A stretch of 64,000 nucleotides of DNA from Glossina fuscipes (taxonomy: Eukaryota > Arthropoda > Insecta > Diptera > Glossinidae). A model generated the notes under the pieces. That model saw nothing but the letters and a program-made list of their open reading frames with translations. It searched no databases and had not been told where the DNA came from. This document shows positions 1 through 11,551 of the stretch, one piece after another. The DNA lies in assembly GCF_014805625.2 (NCBI RefSeq), contig NW_023998414.1, positions 3,069,939-3,133,938 of the forward strand, read 5' to 3'. A program made the position numbers and the translations under genes. How positions within the stretch are numbered: the stretch's first letter is position 1; every line of letters begins with the position of its first letter.

Positions 1-52
<52 letters not shown>
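1..52. repeat. (GA)n microsatellite
   Basis: Uninterrupted GA dinucleotide run at the window edge, so its true length is unknown. It grades into an A-rich tract (aaat/aaa runs) up to about position 105. Confidence 0.97.
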
Positions 53-56
<4 letters not shown>

Positions 57-621
57 AAAACAAATAAATAAATAAAACAAAAAAAAAAAAAATAAAAATA
101 AATAAATATTTCTTCATAGCCATCTTTCTTGTTTTTCATTTTTATTTTAAATTTAGCAAAAAAGAAAAAATTCTCCCCTTTTTTTTCTCTTTTTCAAGTA
201 TTAAAAGTTCTTATATGAAGGATTTTTTTAAATGAAAAGAATAAAGAAAATAAATGATATATAACGATATAAGTAAGTGCTTCATAATGTTTACAAAAAG
301 AGAAAGAAAGAAAGAAAAAAAGAAAAAAAAATTAAAATTTTTATGTTAATATTCTTCACGTTACACGTTATTACATAACCATGTGCCCGCTTACGAACTC
401 TACAGATGATCTCCGTTCTTTGTTTGATGCTTTCATTTATTTTGAGTAAATTTGTTGATGATTTCCTTGTTATTTTTGTTGTTGTTGTTCAATCCGTCAT
501 ACTTGCATAAACATTTACTTAATAAAATTGCCTGCTTATTATTAATCAAGTATGTATGGTTGCGTATGTTTTTGTATGCACAGCAGTCACTTGTTAAATA
601 AGTTTATGAATAAACCAGTGG

Positions 622-657
<36 letters not shown>

Positions 658-2500
658 CGAGGTTGATTCGAGAAGTACTTTAATATAATAATCATAACGT
701 TAATGCTATACGTTCTCCGAAAGTTTTATGCAACGAAAGATATTTGTTTTGCTTTCATTTTAAATGCACTTTCATTAAAACGATTTTTTTTTTATCTCTT
801 TAACTTAACAAGGACACTTACACTAACTTATTTTGATCACTTTTCTGAAAAAAAAAAAGGTAAGATAACCATTTTAGAGGATTTCTTTTCATATCTATAT
901 CAGAACTGAGAAGATAGTGTCTTATGACCGTAATAGGCATTCAAGAATTCTCTGTTTTACGATAGAAAATTAAGTAAGAAAATTAGTTTCGATTAAATCA
1001 TAAATTCAATCGAGAATCGTCCCGGAAGGATATCTGAAAAAAGAAAAAGCAAAAACAAAATGTAAAAGTATTTGTGTAAAATGTATAGTTTCTACCAAAT
1101 TTATTGAACTGCCCTACTATCGATATATATTTATATAGGTATGTATATATGTGGTTACATGTGTATAAATGGATAAGAATTTATTGTTTAAGTCAACACT
1201 GTTAAAACGACTTTTCATTAAATTTCATCATATGTTGTTATTGGTATTATTGTTATTGTTGCATTTGTTTGTTTTATTACAACTCTGCGTCGTGAAACCC
1301 TTAAGGCGTCATATCAGCGGCTTAAAACAAATTATTTATGTCTTTTAAAATATCAATAACGCATACGACGACGGTGGGCGGCATATGCTTTTTTTTTTAT
1401 TATGTTTTAATTAACAACAATTATGCGCACTAACGTGTAAACCAATTAGAAGACATAAGGTATTGTCGCGACGAGGGAAATGAATATGAATATGAAATGA
1501 AGATTTTTTCATCATGCAAACGCTGAAGATTTAAATTTCATATGTGAATAGGTTTTCTTCACTATACGGCCACACTATCACTATACGGTGATAAATTAAA
1601 TTTTCAATAATATTTTTCATAAGGTACGCGACACTGAGCTAAATGACATTTAATAAAACAAATTCCTCTCCTAATCAATTAAACGAACTAAATGCCTGCG
1701 TAATCATGGAAAGTTAAACCTTTTAAAAAAATTTTCAAAAAAACAAAAAACTTGCTTGCAAATGCAGAAAGAGTCGACTCGTTTTCTATTTCTATTTTTC
1801 TTGTATGTTTTTTTTTTTTTTGAATTTATTGTTGATAAACTTATTATTGCTTGTGTAAAAGTTTAATGCCTTCTGGATTTGTTTATTTTTCACATTCGCA
1901 AGATTACTTCATGCTTACTTTAGCTTTTCAAATGCGATTTAGTTGCAATTGTATGTACGGTTGTAATTTTTCCAAGTTAAAATAGTTCTTCTTCATTCAA
2001 ATCCCTATAGAGAAATTAAAGATAAATACAACTAAAAAGTTATTTGTAACTAGATCTCTTAAGCCAAGCACAACGAGAAAATGATTTCATTTAACAAGAC
2101 CAAGCAAAATGTTAAGTCGCGTGAGAATAATAGTAATATATAAACATCATTAATATATAAAGAAATAAAAGTTGAACAAAATAAATATCTGCTGCAAAGA
2201 TATGGACTCGAATTTTATCTTAATTTCCATCACATTATCACAAAGAAAACTTTTATGTCATTTGCAGTTTTTGTTTCAATTTTTTGTTTGTACTTTATTT
2301 AATATTTTTTTATTATTATATTTTTTTATGTTTATTAAGTTTATGTAAAATGTGGTTAATTAAATTTTCTTGTCGTTCGTAAATAAGACACAGTATATAT
2401 ATGCATACATATGCATATATGTTTAACGCCAATGAATAGTGCTTGGAAGACTCCAAGAGCAATGTTTTTTAAGAAAACTTTATATATGTGTACACATATT
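53..2500. other. AT-rich spacer, no gene seen
   Basis: I see no coding signal here. The longest open frame (703-909) runs through an A-rich tract and encodes a low-complexity F/L/K-rich peptide. The stretch holds a (TA)n run at 624-654, many poly(A)/poly(T) runs and scattered AT-rich sequence without recognisable protein, RNA or transposon similarity. Confidence 0.6.
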
Positions 2501-2504
2501 TTAT

Positions 2505-2768
2505 GTCTAATATTACATATTATATAATACATATTATATATTGTATATCATATATCGTATATCATATATAACGTATAACATCATATATCACAAATCGCAT
2601 ATATCCTATGCCGTATATTATATACGGTATATCATATATAACATATCGTATATTCTATGCTGTATATCATAATTCAAATGTCATATATTATATATTATAT
2701 ATTGCATACCTATCGTCTATCTATCATCAGTCAATTTATCATCTATCCTACGTTGTATATCATATTTC

Positions 2769-2812
<44 letters not shown>

Positions 2813-3225
2813 TGTATACCATATACCATATATCGTATACCATATAAAATATCCCATATATTATGTATTTTGCATTATAAATAATCTATTATATATTATA
2901 TATTATGTATTATATATTACATATTATATGTAGTATATTTTACATATTATATATTATATATCGTAATATATCGTAATATATCGTATCGTATACTGTATAT
3001 ATACATATATTATATACTATATATATTGCAATTTCTATAGTTAATATACCGTAAAACCTATGTCATACAGGATGTATTGTAAGTCATATATCATATAACA
3101 TATAACATGTCGTATATATAATATATTATTGAACATATCATATAACATATACAATATAAAATATCATATATCATATAACATATTATATATCGCATATCAA
3201 ACATCATCGTATGGTATATATTTTT
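2505..3225. repeat. Degenerate TATCATATA/TATTATATA repeat block
   Basis: About 0.7 kb made almost entirely of short related words (atatcatata, tatattatat, tatcgtatat, ataccatata) that drift continuously instead of repeating exactly, with a pure (TA)n core at 2776-2808. The pyrimidine-purine alternation makes nearly every segment locally self-complementary. Open frames across it (2608-2847, 2657-2884) encode only Y/I/H-rich peptides and are not genes. It looks like cryptic simple-sequence DNA grown by slippage; a decayed short-unit satellite is the alternative. Confidence 0.85.
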
Positions 3226-4218
3226 CATAATAGACATCTTTTTAATTAAGATGAAGTTAGAAGAAGGGCCGACTGCCGACTGAATATCTAACAAATAATT
3301 AATTATTTTTGCGTTCAGTTCATTTTCATTTTAAGTTATAACAATATCATTTTGCTTTAACATAACAACAAAGTCAGTACGTTTGCATTATAATGTGAAT
3401 AAAAAAAAAACAACAAAAAAAAAAAACTACATAAAATTAGGATTTTCAATAGCATCAATGTATAGGTCAATTCGTAAAATTTTTTCAACCTCTTTTAACT
3501 AAAAATCTCATATTGTATGTGTATGTGTTGTGGAACAAAACAGTTCTGTACCGTGCATATGATAGAATAATTTTCAAAATGTTTTTGTCGTCTTCTCTAA
3601 AGAGACTTTACTTGTCATTGTTTGTAGTCTACTTTTAGGTTTGAAAAATATTTGAAAAAATTTCCATTTTTTGCCAATTTTCAGAAACGATAACAATGAA
3701 ATATTTTCGAAACAATGAAATTGCATTTCTCTAATGAAACGGACAGACAAAAATTTTTGTTCTTGTTTTCCTTTGTCTCTTCATACGTGTATATAGAGAA
3801 AACATTGTTCACTTTTTTAATTCACTACCGATGGATAGAAATATGTTACTTTAATCATTCGCTTTATGGTATTTAAGAATACGAAACTATGATTAATCTC
3901 TAATTAGATAACAATATTTTGAATCGATTGCTTTCCACCTATCTATCTATCTATCTATCTATCAATCAATATTTTCCTATACATTTCATTATTGCCCGAA
4001 CACTTTAGATCTTCGACGTATGTGAAAGAGATATCAGAATATTGGCTCTTAGTTAATTAATTCAATTGAGCTGGAGAATGAAAAGTGATTCGAATTAGAA
4101 AGTTATAGGTTAATATGTTACTTGATAATCATATCGAATTTGGTATGAATTCATCTTTGTCCGATTTAACTATATAAATAATGAATAAATTGAACGATCG
4201 TTATACATTCAAATTAAG
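3226..4218. other. AT-rich spacer, no gene seen
   Basis: No gene, RNA or transposon recognised. It contains A-runs near 3401-3426 and a (TCTA)n microsatellite at 3939-3963. Confidence 0.55.
3939..3963. repeat. (TCTA)n microsatellite
   Basis: About six tandem tetranucleotide units, followed by a short related 'atcaatcaat' stretch. Confidence 0.95.
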
Positions 4219-4230
4219 TAATAGGTATCT
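4219..4230. repeat. SINE target-site duplication, left copy
   Basis: 'taataggtatct' is repeated exactly at 4411-4422 on the other side of the tRNA-derived element. An exact 12-bp duplication is expected from LINE-assisted target-primed reverse transcription and fixes both element boundaries. Confidence 0.9.
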
Positions 4231-4410
4231 ATTATTATTATTATTATTATTATAAATTTAGCCAGAGAATAAATTCTACGACTAAAGTCTTAAAGCACTA
4301 GCATCTAGGGCTATCGGCTTTTATTAAAAAACTCTACCGCACTTGAGGTTTGAACCCACGACTATTGAGTTGCTAGTCGAGACTCTTGCCTACTCGGCCA
4401 CTCAGGCGGA
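4231..4410 (-). mobile_element. tRNA-derived SINE (180 bp), nearly intact
   Basis: Read on the minus strand, the 5' end (4410 downward) is tRNA-like. An A-box-like TGGCCGAGTAGG lies at 4389-4400 and a B-box-like GGGTTCAAACC at 4347-4357. Between them CGACTA pairs with TAGTCG as an anticodon-type stem, and CCGC near the 5' end can pair with GCGG after the B box as an acceptor-type stem. These are the two internal RNA polymerase III promoter boxes. A tRNA-unrelated body follows and the element ends in a (TAA)n tail (4231-4253). Exact 12-bp target duplications flank it, so the insertion is relatively young. It encodes no protein and would depend on a partner LINE. It is not a functional tRNA because it lacks a clean acceptor stem and carries a tail. 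Which tRNA species founded it is unclear; the head resembles serine/leucine tRNA A-box sequence. Confidence 0.85.
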
Positions 4411-4422
4411 TAATAGGTATCT
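4411..4422. repeat. SINE target-site duplication, right copy
   Basis: Exact match to 4219-4230, abutting the tRNA-like 5' end of the minus-strand SINE. Confidence 0.9.
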
Positions 4423-5850
4423 AAAATTCGTTCAATGGCTGGCTTCATATCGATTATCTAATTGTTATATGTCACTTATGTCATAGCACACGAGATACCT
4501 TAACATACCTCATGCATTTAGCTTACATGCTCTAGCTGTTTAAGGCGGTTTGAGTGTTTGAGAAATATTTGCTTATGCTCATGCACGTATGTGTAAGTGT
4601 ATCGTGAAAACGAACGACATCTAAACCTTATTAGTTGACGTGTTAGTGCATTGCCTAACTAAAAACGAATTCAACTATAACAACTGCAACAGCAACAGCA
4701 ACAGCAACAGCAACAACGATAACAACAACAAGAGTAATAACAAAACCACTTGCATTTAAGGTAACATGAGGATATAAAAACGTTCGTCAAATACATTGAA
4801 AGTAACAAACAAAAATCATACGTATGCGGGCGTACGTAGGCGCGCATATACCGCAAAAAACTCGAGGCTATTTTTATGCATGTGTCGTAACAATTGCTTC
4901 TAAGGGGTATTTCGTCAACAACGTACACAATGCATGTTCCCAGAGAGAATAAACAACAACGAAAATCTGGTACCTCTGTTTATTCACAGTGATCTTATGG
5001 CCAGGCGTTTACTCATATACTCATATGTGTTACATAAATATATATGTGTATATATGTTTGTGTAACTTATAAAACGATAGGTGGCTGAAACTAGTAAGCA
5101 TGCGAAATTGACGATATTGCTAGTGATTAAAAGCTCTCTTAGCTATTCTTTCATTATTGTTTGTCGTCACTGCTAAAAATGTATTAAATATAACAAGGAG
5201 GGAGAAATAGCATAGTAGTTAACTTTTGTCAGCCGCTTATCATTTCATTTTATACTTACGGTATGATGAACAAGCGACAACAAACAATAATTATTAGAGT
5301 AAATGGCAATTATTAGTGGAGGACAAAAATGAAAGAAGATAGGTAAGAAAGCTTTCTTGTTGTTGTGGCGACTTTATACAAATATATATATAAGAGTCCA
5401 ATTTTTTACTTACAAAGAGGTATATATAGCTATAGATGAATAGCTAAATAAACGAAGGGACGTATGAACGAACGGACGATCAGATTTGAAAATGAAGAAG
5501 TGAACTTGGTTAATTAGTCGCTTTGCAGACGGAGTCTGTTGGGCATGGCGTAACATCATAAGATAAGTGAATGAGTCGATATGCGTGAAGGAGACAGTGA
5601 ATATCTTTTAATCAACTAGACTGATGAAAAACATGTAGATTTTAGGGGATTTTATTGGTCTAAGTGATACGAGCGGATTTCTTCAATTAATTTCCTTAAC
5701 AAAAAAATACGAAGAAATTAAATAGGTGGATAAGGTCGACTTTTGAATGTACTACAGCATTTTGCCTAATGCAATTCTTTACTTTCCTAAAACATCAATG
5801 GATAGCCAGCCATTGTGCGTCAAAGTAAACTTTTCTTTTTTTTTTTGGCC
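4423..5850. other. AT-rich spacer with a CAACAG tract, no gene seen
   Basis: No gene recognised. A (CAACAG)n/(CAA)n tract lies at 4681-4735. On the minus strand it makes a Cys/Tyr-rich artefact peptide. The rest is unstructured AT-rich sequence. Confidence 0.55.
4681..4735. repeat. (CAACAG)n/(CAA)n microsatellite
   Basis: Five or so CAACAG hexamers grading into CAA/AACAAC triplets. In insects such tracts can encode polyglutamine, but no extended open frame supports coding here. Confidence 0.9.
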
Positions 5851-6339
5851 TTGAAAGGGTTCGAAATGGAATTTTCAGTCAATTCATGTGATACCCAGTT
5901 TTCCACCGTTTGCATCGTTGCCATCGCATGTAAATGCCTAGACAGAGTTGATTCCGCCGTTAAGCCGTTTGAGAGTTTCTTGAGAGTTTGCTCTGGGCTT
6001 CCATCCAATAACTCTTTCAATTCATTGTCTTCGCCGTTCTTTGTCATTGACATCAAAATCAGCGTTAAAACCAATGATATGATAGAGCAGCATCAGCATG
6101 TACTTCTACAAGTGTTTGATGTGTTTTCATAGTAGATTTCTTGCCGCAGTAGATTTGATGTTGAAGGTGCAATTTTGACCGCTCCATGATTAGCAGTGCC
6201 TGTACGCACTGAATAAATCAATAATATTAAATGGAAAAAAAAATCATCAAACTTAACCGTTATGTACATTGATACTTCCGCGTTACATCACTATTTTCAC
6301 CGAGAGATGTCGCTGATTAAAAAAATACATGCAAGTACC
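5851..6339 (-). mobile_element. Truncated mariner element, 5' (N-terminal) end only
   Basis: The minus-strand frame 5820-6074 contains mariner transposase N-terminal hallmarks: an ELKELLDGSPEQT-type helix-turn-helix motif, STLSRHLHAM, then WVSHELTE just before the catalytic domain. The DDD catalytic domain is absent because the copy stops near 5851 and runs into poly(T). Bases 5851-6339 align with 35786-36311, including non-coding sequence out to the terminus. The outer end reads (minus strand) GGTACTTGCATG and is followed at 6340-6341 by TA, the expected mariner target dinucleotide. Frame breaks upstream of the open frame show it is dead. Confidence 0.8.
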
Positions 6340-6504
6340 TATTAGCTCTAACCTTGTCTTGTCACTATGTCATCGACATTTTTTTTTTTTTTTTGCAATT
6401 AGATGAGTTGTTTGAGTTGTTGTATCGTTCGATACACGAAGCTTAGATTGACTGTACCCTCAGGTAATAACGATGTCTGTTTGATCCAAGCAAAGTCATA
6501 TGAA

Positions 6505-7380
6505 CTAAGCAAGAATATTATAGTTGGGCAACAGCGACCTTTAGATAGCTTACACTGCTTCACCCAATACAGTTATTCACTCATTTTTAAAAAATAGTAC
6601 ACCAAACATTGCATACATTTTCATGCAAAGGCAAACTTTTTATGGAAACCGGCATGGTGGCGGACGCCCAAAACGTCACATGGCTTGATCCAAATTTAAG
6701 AAATTTAATTTTCTTCTTAAAAATTTTACTATTTTTCAATTTTCGTTAAAAAACAACTAGAAAATAAATTTTCCTTCCATATGAGGGCTCGCTTTTCATG
6801 ATAATCCCTATATATGCGAGGATCTAAAAAAATAGGCAAATTATCTACCGTTTGCTACTAAAATGGGCAAATTCTCATCATAAAATATTTAAAATTAAAT
6901 TTTTTCGTGACGGGCTTACTCGCTCATGAGAAATCTCAAATAGAGTGGGAGTCAAGAAATGTGGTTCATGTGATCGAAATTTGATCGACTATCATGAACA
7001 AGTCTTCATCATAAAACATTAACAATCAGAGCTATTTGACATATACAGGTTTATATATCCTGAGAGCCCTTATATACGATGGTATGGACGAATAGATTGG
7101 GTACGTGGCCCAAATTCTGTAAAGTTAATTTCTTTGTCAATTCTCATTATGAAATATTGAAAATGAGATTTTTTATCATCTAAAGATTTGCTTTTCCTTG
7201 AAATGTTTATATGAGAGGGGATTCGAAAAATTATGTTGGCCGAAGCAAATCTTTTATATCAATTTAGAATGTCGCAATACTGTTAGACAATAAGTTCGAA
7301 ACAAGCTTAGATCGATTCAGAAAATGATTCTCGGTATTACGTATATCTGAACAAACAAAGTACACCCTGTAGGACAATAG
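6505..7380 (+). repeat. Dispersed fly repeat, copy 1
   Basis: It starts with 'aagaatattatagttgggca' and a nearby 'ttacactgc', matching the start of the 46.47-kb copy ('aagaatattatggtcgggca … ctacactac'). It ends near 'agatcgattcagaaaatgattct' and 'gtacaccctgtag', matching the 47.2-kb end region. Inside, similar ~70-100-bp subunits recur (…caaatt…aaaattttt…ttcatcataaaatatt…aaa…tatatgagagg…). The family resembles repeats common in muscoid and tephritoid flies whose ends carry 'ttcggc…' and 'acggacagac' motifs. It has no coding capacity. The frame at 6403-6597 is an artefact of the repeat. Confidence 0.55.
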
Positions 7381-7433
7381 GTTTGTTAAAGACACAGAAA
7401 ACATGTGAGAGTTGTGGCGCGATAGAGAGTTAT

Positions 7434-7471
7434 ACCATACACCATATACCATATACCATATACCATATGCC
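7434..7471. repeat. (ACCATAT)n minisatellite
   Basis: About five tandem heptamer units 'accatat', which produce overlapping artefact frames on both strands (7264-7616). Confidence 0.9.
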
Positions 7472-7479
7472 ACTTATGC

Positions 7480-8279
7480 TTGCCATTTAGGCGTATTAAG
7501 TTTGCGTATGCATTACTTAAAAGAATTTGAGAAAGATCCGATTTTTTCTCTCCTTTCTCTCCTTGGTCCAGGTTTTTCTGTCGGTTTTGTTTCCTTCTAA
7601 TTAACCAACAGGCCACAATTTTCGCATACTTTTCATCAAATTTGGAATCGTTTTCCTCTCACTTTCAACAGTCATTATATGAATATATGCAGCGTGTGCT
7701 GTAGGGTATTTAATGGCTCACTATAGTGTTGTTACTTACTTACTAATAAATGAAATAATGCATACGGCTAACGTTCGCTTTTATATTTTGGTAAACCGTT
7801 GGCCTTTTATTTTTTTTATCGTTTAATTTTAAATGTGAGGCCATAAGTTTTAGTTCAAATTTTGTTTTGTCATTTCGTGACAATCTTAGTTGAATTTATA
7901 TGTAATTATTATCTTTGTAAATAATAGTTAATTATTACTTTTCTTTTCCCTTTGCTAATTGTTTATTAGCTTAGAGATAAAATGTGTTAAAATTTACAAA
8001 CATATATATATATATATATATATACATTTAGGGCTTACATATACAGACGCACTTATCCGCATATTTGTACGTAAGTAGTAAAATTTATTTACAATTGTAC
8101 TAAAGAATACTTTACACGCATGTTTACTTAGTAAAAGACAACATGTTGTTATGTAAGCATATCCAAGCCAGAGCACTAAAGTGTTATAGAAAAAACAACA
8201 AAATCAACAGAATACGAACTTACATATAACATACTTCAACTTTTAGTTAACAATAATAAAAGAGAAACATGAAAATAGC

Positions 8280-8311
<32 letters not shown>

Positions 8312-9040
8312 AAAAAAACAAGAAAAATATCATCAACTACAAAAATAATCAACCAAACTTTTTAATGCTTATTTGTACAAGTTTTTTTCTTTATTTTTGC
8401 AAATTGTTTTTTATTTCTACACTCACGCCTACTGCCCGGGATCATATTAATTTTGCTTTTTTGTTGGTAAAGTCTAGAACTAAGTTTCAGACAATCGTAA
8501 CATGTGATCTTGATCAGTGCAAAACGCAAAATCTATTTAGGTCGATTCATTTGTTCGTTCGTTCCTTTGTCTCCAAAAAGGAAAGTAAAGTAAACATAAG
8601 ACAGATCGCTTTCGTAATCAAAATCTATCCAAGGAATGCATGAGAATGCGAGAGTTTGCGATTAGATTTTCGATAAAAATCCGCATAGCAACGAAAGTTA
8701 ATTTTTTTTTTTTTTTTTTCGTTTCTACTTTCAAAACATAATTAAATCTAGTATGTGTATATGTGTGTATTAGGGATTTAAATGAATCTCTTTCTTAAGA
8801 ATTAGATATAAAATTTAAACGTTTACTTTATGTAACAAATTTCTTACGTCTGATCAAGTCGATCAGACATAAGAATGAAAGATAGCTGCGAACAGGAATG
8901 CCTTGTGTTAACGCCAGGTGTAGGTGATGGTGAATCTGTTTTTCTCGGCCGCGAAATTTGCTTATCGAAAGAGGCATACATAACAAAGGCTAGGTGCTAA
9001 GAGATTCGATCTAAGCCGTAAATAATTTTCTTCTTGTTCT

Positions 9041-9079
<39 letters not shown>

Positions 9080-9625
9080 TGTTTCATTTTGTTAACCTTT
9101 CCAGTTATAAACAAATTTTATTTTTGTGTATAACTGACTGTACAAATACATGCACTTATGTACAGTATGCTGGATGTGTGTATAGAGAACAGATTAATTA
9201 TATTTTATATGCATTTGTGCGTGTGTGAACGCGTGCATGTATACATTTTTATAAGCTTTGTAAATTTTTAAGTAGTTACACAAGTTGTAAAAAATTTCTC
9301 TACTTTTCTGAGTACCGTTAACATACATCATTGAAAACTTTAAGTAAAGAGGACAAAAAAAAAACAAAAACAAAAACAAAAATAAATAAATAACAAAAAA
9401 AAAAAAAAAGGAAAACTGAATAAAGAAATTTTTGTATAAAAGAAATATTTTTATAAGGAGAAATTAATTAGTATATAAAGTTATAAAAAAAAAAAAAAAA
9501 AAAAAAAAGAAACAGAATGTAAACGCTTCCGGACGTATCGTGCATGCTTTTCGTTTACACTTACTGTAATTGCTACTGAAAATACCCACACATATGCAAA
9601 TATATATGAGCAGATTGGTGTGTAA
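7480..9625. other. AT-rich spacer with homopolymer runs, no gene seen
   Basis: No gene recognised. It holds a (TA)n run at 8002-8024, a long A-run at 8280-8306, a T-run at 9042-9076 and an A-run at 9486-9508. The 8269-8643 frame begins with poly-Lys from the A-run and continues with unremarkable AT-rich sequence. Confidence 0.55.
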
Positions 9626-9671
9626 CTTATATATTCACTAAATATATTCACTTATATATTCACTAAATATA
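9626..9671. repeat. 25-bp tandem duplication next to (TA)n
   Basis: The unit beginning cttatatattcacta (9626-9650) is followed by a near-complete second copy (9651-9671) that merges into a (TA)n run to 9688. Confidence 0.85.
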
Positions 9672-9689
9672 TATATATATATATATATG

Positions 9690-10440
9690 AGCTTGAAGTA
9701 AGCTTATGTCAGTAAAGTTGCGTTGAACACTATCGTTAAACGGTGATGACTTGTACGATCTTCAATTATTTTAGATAAGTAAACTTAAGTGAACTAACTT
9801 TGATAATTACAACGTTTAAGACAAGTAATCACTGTACGTTTAAAATTCTAAACTCTAATAAAGCTGACAGCATCATCTAATGTTGTAGCATCTGCCGTCT
9901 TTCACTTCAACCAAATTCTCAATTTTGTAATGAACTTAAATATGTCATGAAGTTTTCGCTGCATATTTTTGGATCAACAAAGCTAACGTTTGCATAGCTT
10001 AAAGTTTGCATAGCGTACCATAGTAGGTAGTATCATCGATAAAGCATCCGGCATATACCCATTGCATATTACATTGTCTCAAGTAGATAGTAGGTTGTGG
10101 CGTCCCGTGGTTTCCCTGATCAAATGCATTTAGAATTGTGTAATTTTTGTAATCCTCTCCCTATTAAGTTAAACTGAATCATCTGTAAAAGGTGATGCTT
10201 CAAGAATAAATTGAAAAACAAAAAAAAAACTTTTTCAAATTTTTTTTTTTTTTTTTTTCTTAATTTAGTTGAAAGTATACTGAGTTGTGGTAATAAATTA
10301 ATATTTTGAAAATATTTCCCACATTTAACAATATCACTTCGAATAGGAAGGTAAAGCTTTAAACACTTGTGAGTAAGTTCTTAGTGTTTGCGATGAAGAT
10401 GTCTTATCAAGTTCAACAGCAAGCAACATTTGACGAGCGA
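9690..10440. other. Spacer, no gene seen
   Basis: Unstructured sequence with a T-run at 10240-10258. I recognise no gene, RNA or element. Confidence 0.5.
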
Positions 10441-10860
10441 TGGCAAATGATTAGCATACGGCACAACGATTGTATGGTCGAAAAGTCGCTACAGCGCTCA
10501 ACTACATATCATATATGAAAGAGATTCGTGTCTCACGAGCTGTTCCATCCTGGACATTATCAACCATTAGGATGCGATTGATGTAAAGTATTCCAAATTG
10601 AAATGATTCAGTGTTTGCCATCACGATAATGCCAAACCAACCAAAGACGTTGTTAATAATTTGGCAAGGATTAAGAGAGCTTGGCTGAAAAAGGTTTATG
10701 ACAGCCATCGCATAGACCGGACCTTGGTCTATTATATTACTATTCTTTTAAATATATAAACCAAATGTTTCGGTGACGGTGAACAATGGGTTTCACTACA
10801 GCAACAGTAAATAGGATTATCGATCGAAATTGCTTATATTTAATTCAAATATCAAAAGAA
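10440..10860 (+). mobile_element. Decayed mariner transposase fragment (catalytic core)
   Basis: At 10619 the plus strand reads HHDNAKP, matching the mariner motif with the second catalytic aspartate ((H/L)HDNA.PH). About 32 codons further, after a small frame slip, comes RPDLGLLYYYSF (from 10714). This fits the family's SPDLAPSDY.LF at the DD34D spacing, with the third catalytic aspartate apparently changed to Tyr. No terminal repeats were found. The minus-strand frame 10502-10708 is an antisense shadow. Confidence 0.5.
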
Positions 10861-11234
10861 AAAAAAAAACAAAAAAAAAAAAAACGAAAAAGAAAAGAAC
10901 TTTTTTTGAGTTATAGCTAAAAGAATAAAATAAAAAATGACATGAACTTTTTCCTTATTCCATTGAAATTACTCATATCGGCTAAGCAAGTCACTTTGGC
11001 TATACTCAATTAATTAAATATTATAAATTTGTACACATTCACTCGCAGAACGTTACCAGTCAGTCGTTCTTCTTCTTTTTCTTCTTCTTTGTTTCAATTA
11101 CTGATGAAGTAATAATGAAATAATTTTTTACTATTTACACTTAAATCATCAGCAGCAATCGCTAGTAAAATAAAATGCTTTTCTATGTACGTCACTTTCA
11201 CGAACATTCATGTAATGCATTTATGTAAGTGTGT

Positions 11235-11236
<2 letters not shown>

Positions 11237-11267
<31 letters not shown>
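11237..11267. repeat. (TA)n microsatellite
   Basis: Pure TA run. Two more lie close by at 11519-11548 and 11775-11812. Confidence 0.95.
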
Positions 11268-11270
<3 letters not shown>

Positions 11271-11429
11271 GCCGACACAAATTGAGCAAACAAACACATG
11301 TCGACACTTGAAGAGAACAAAAACAGTTTACAATTGGTTTGTTTACTGTTTTATTTCTTTTTTCATTTCATTTTCATTTTTATTTTCATTTTTATTTTTC
11401 TTCCTATTTTATTTGCTTTATTTCTGCAG

Positions 11430-11480
11430 TTGTTTTGACTTAAGTGTTAAGGGAATTTTTCTACGTTTTAACATTTAGAC
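11430..11480 (+). other. Candidate short exon bounded by strong splice signals
   Basis: A long pyrimidine-rich tract (about 11350-11426) ends in 'tttctgcag' at 11421-11429. Fifty-one bases later comes 'gtaagta' at 11481. Both are near-consensus acceptor and donor sites. The 51-nt interval contains in-frame stops in at least one frame, so if real it would more likely be untranslated or alternatively spliced. Chance occurrence is quite possible in 64 kb of T-rich DNA, and no protein similarity supports it. Confidence 0.2.
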
Positions 11481-11517
11481 GTAAGTATGCACGTGTATAT
11501 ATATACATATATATAAA

Positions 11518-11518
<1 letters not shown>

Positions 11519-11548
<30 letters not shown>
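11519..11548. repeat. (TA)n microsatellite
   Basis: Pure TA run. Confidence 0.95.

Positions 11549-11551
<3 letters not shown>

Noticed and set aside
4231..4410. Genuine tRNA gene
   Set aside because: Promoter boxes are present, but the element has a non-tRNA body, a (TAA)n tail and target duplications, so a SINE explains it better.
4671..4928. 85-residue minus-strand frame, Cys/Tyr-rich at one end
   Set aside because: The Cys-rich end is simply the antisense reading of the (CAACAG)n/(CAA)n tract; no domain is present.
8269..8643. 124-codon frame, among the longest in the window
   Set aside because: It starts in a 27-base A-run (poly-Lys), shows no motif and its length is expected by chance in a window this size.
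10075..10120. 'agtagatagtaggttgtggc' resembling let-7
   Set aside because: It differs from the let-7 mature sequence at several positions, including the seed, and I saw no convincing hairpin.
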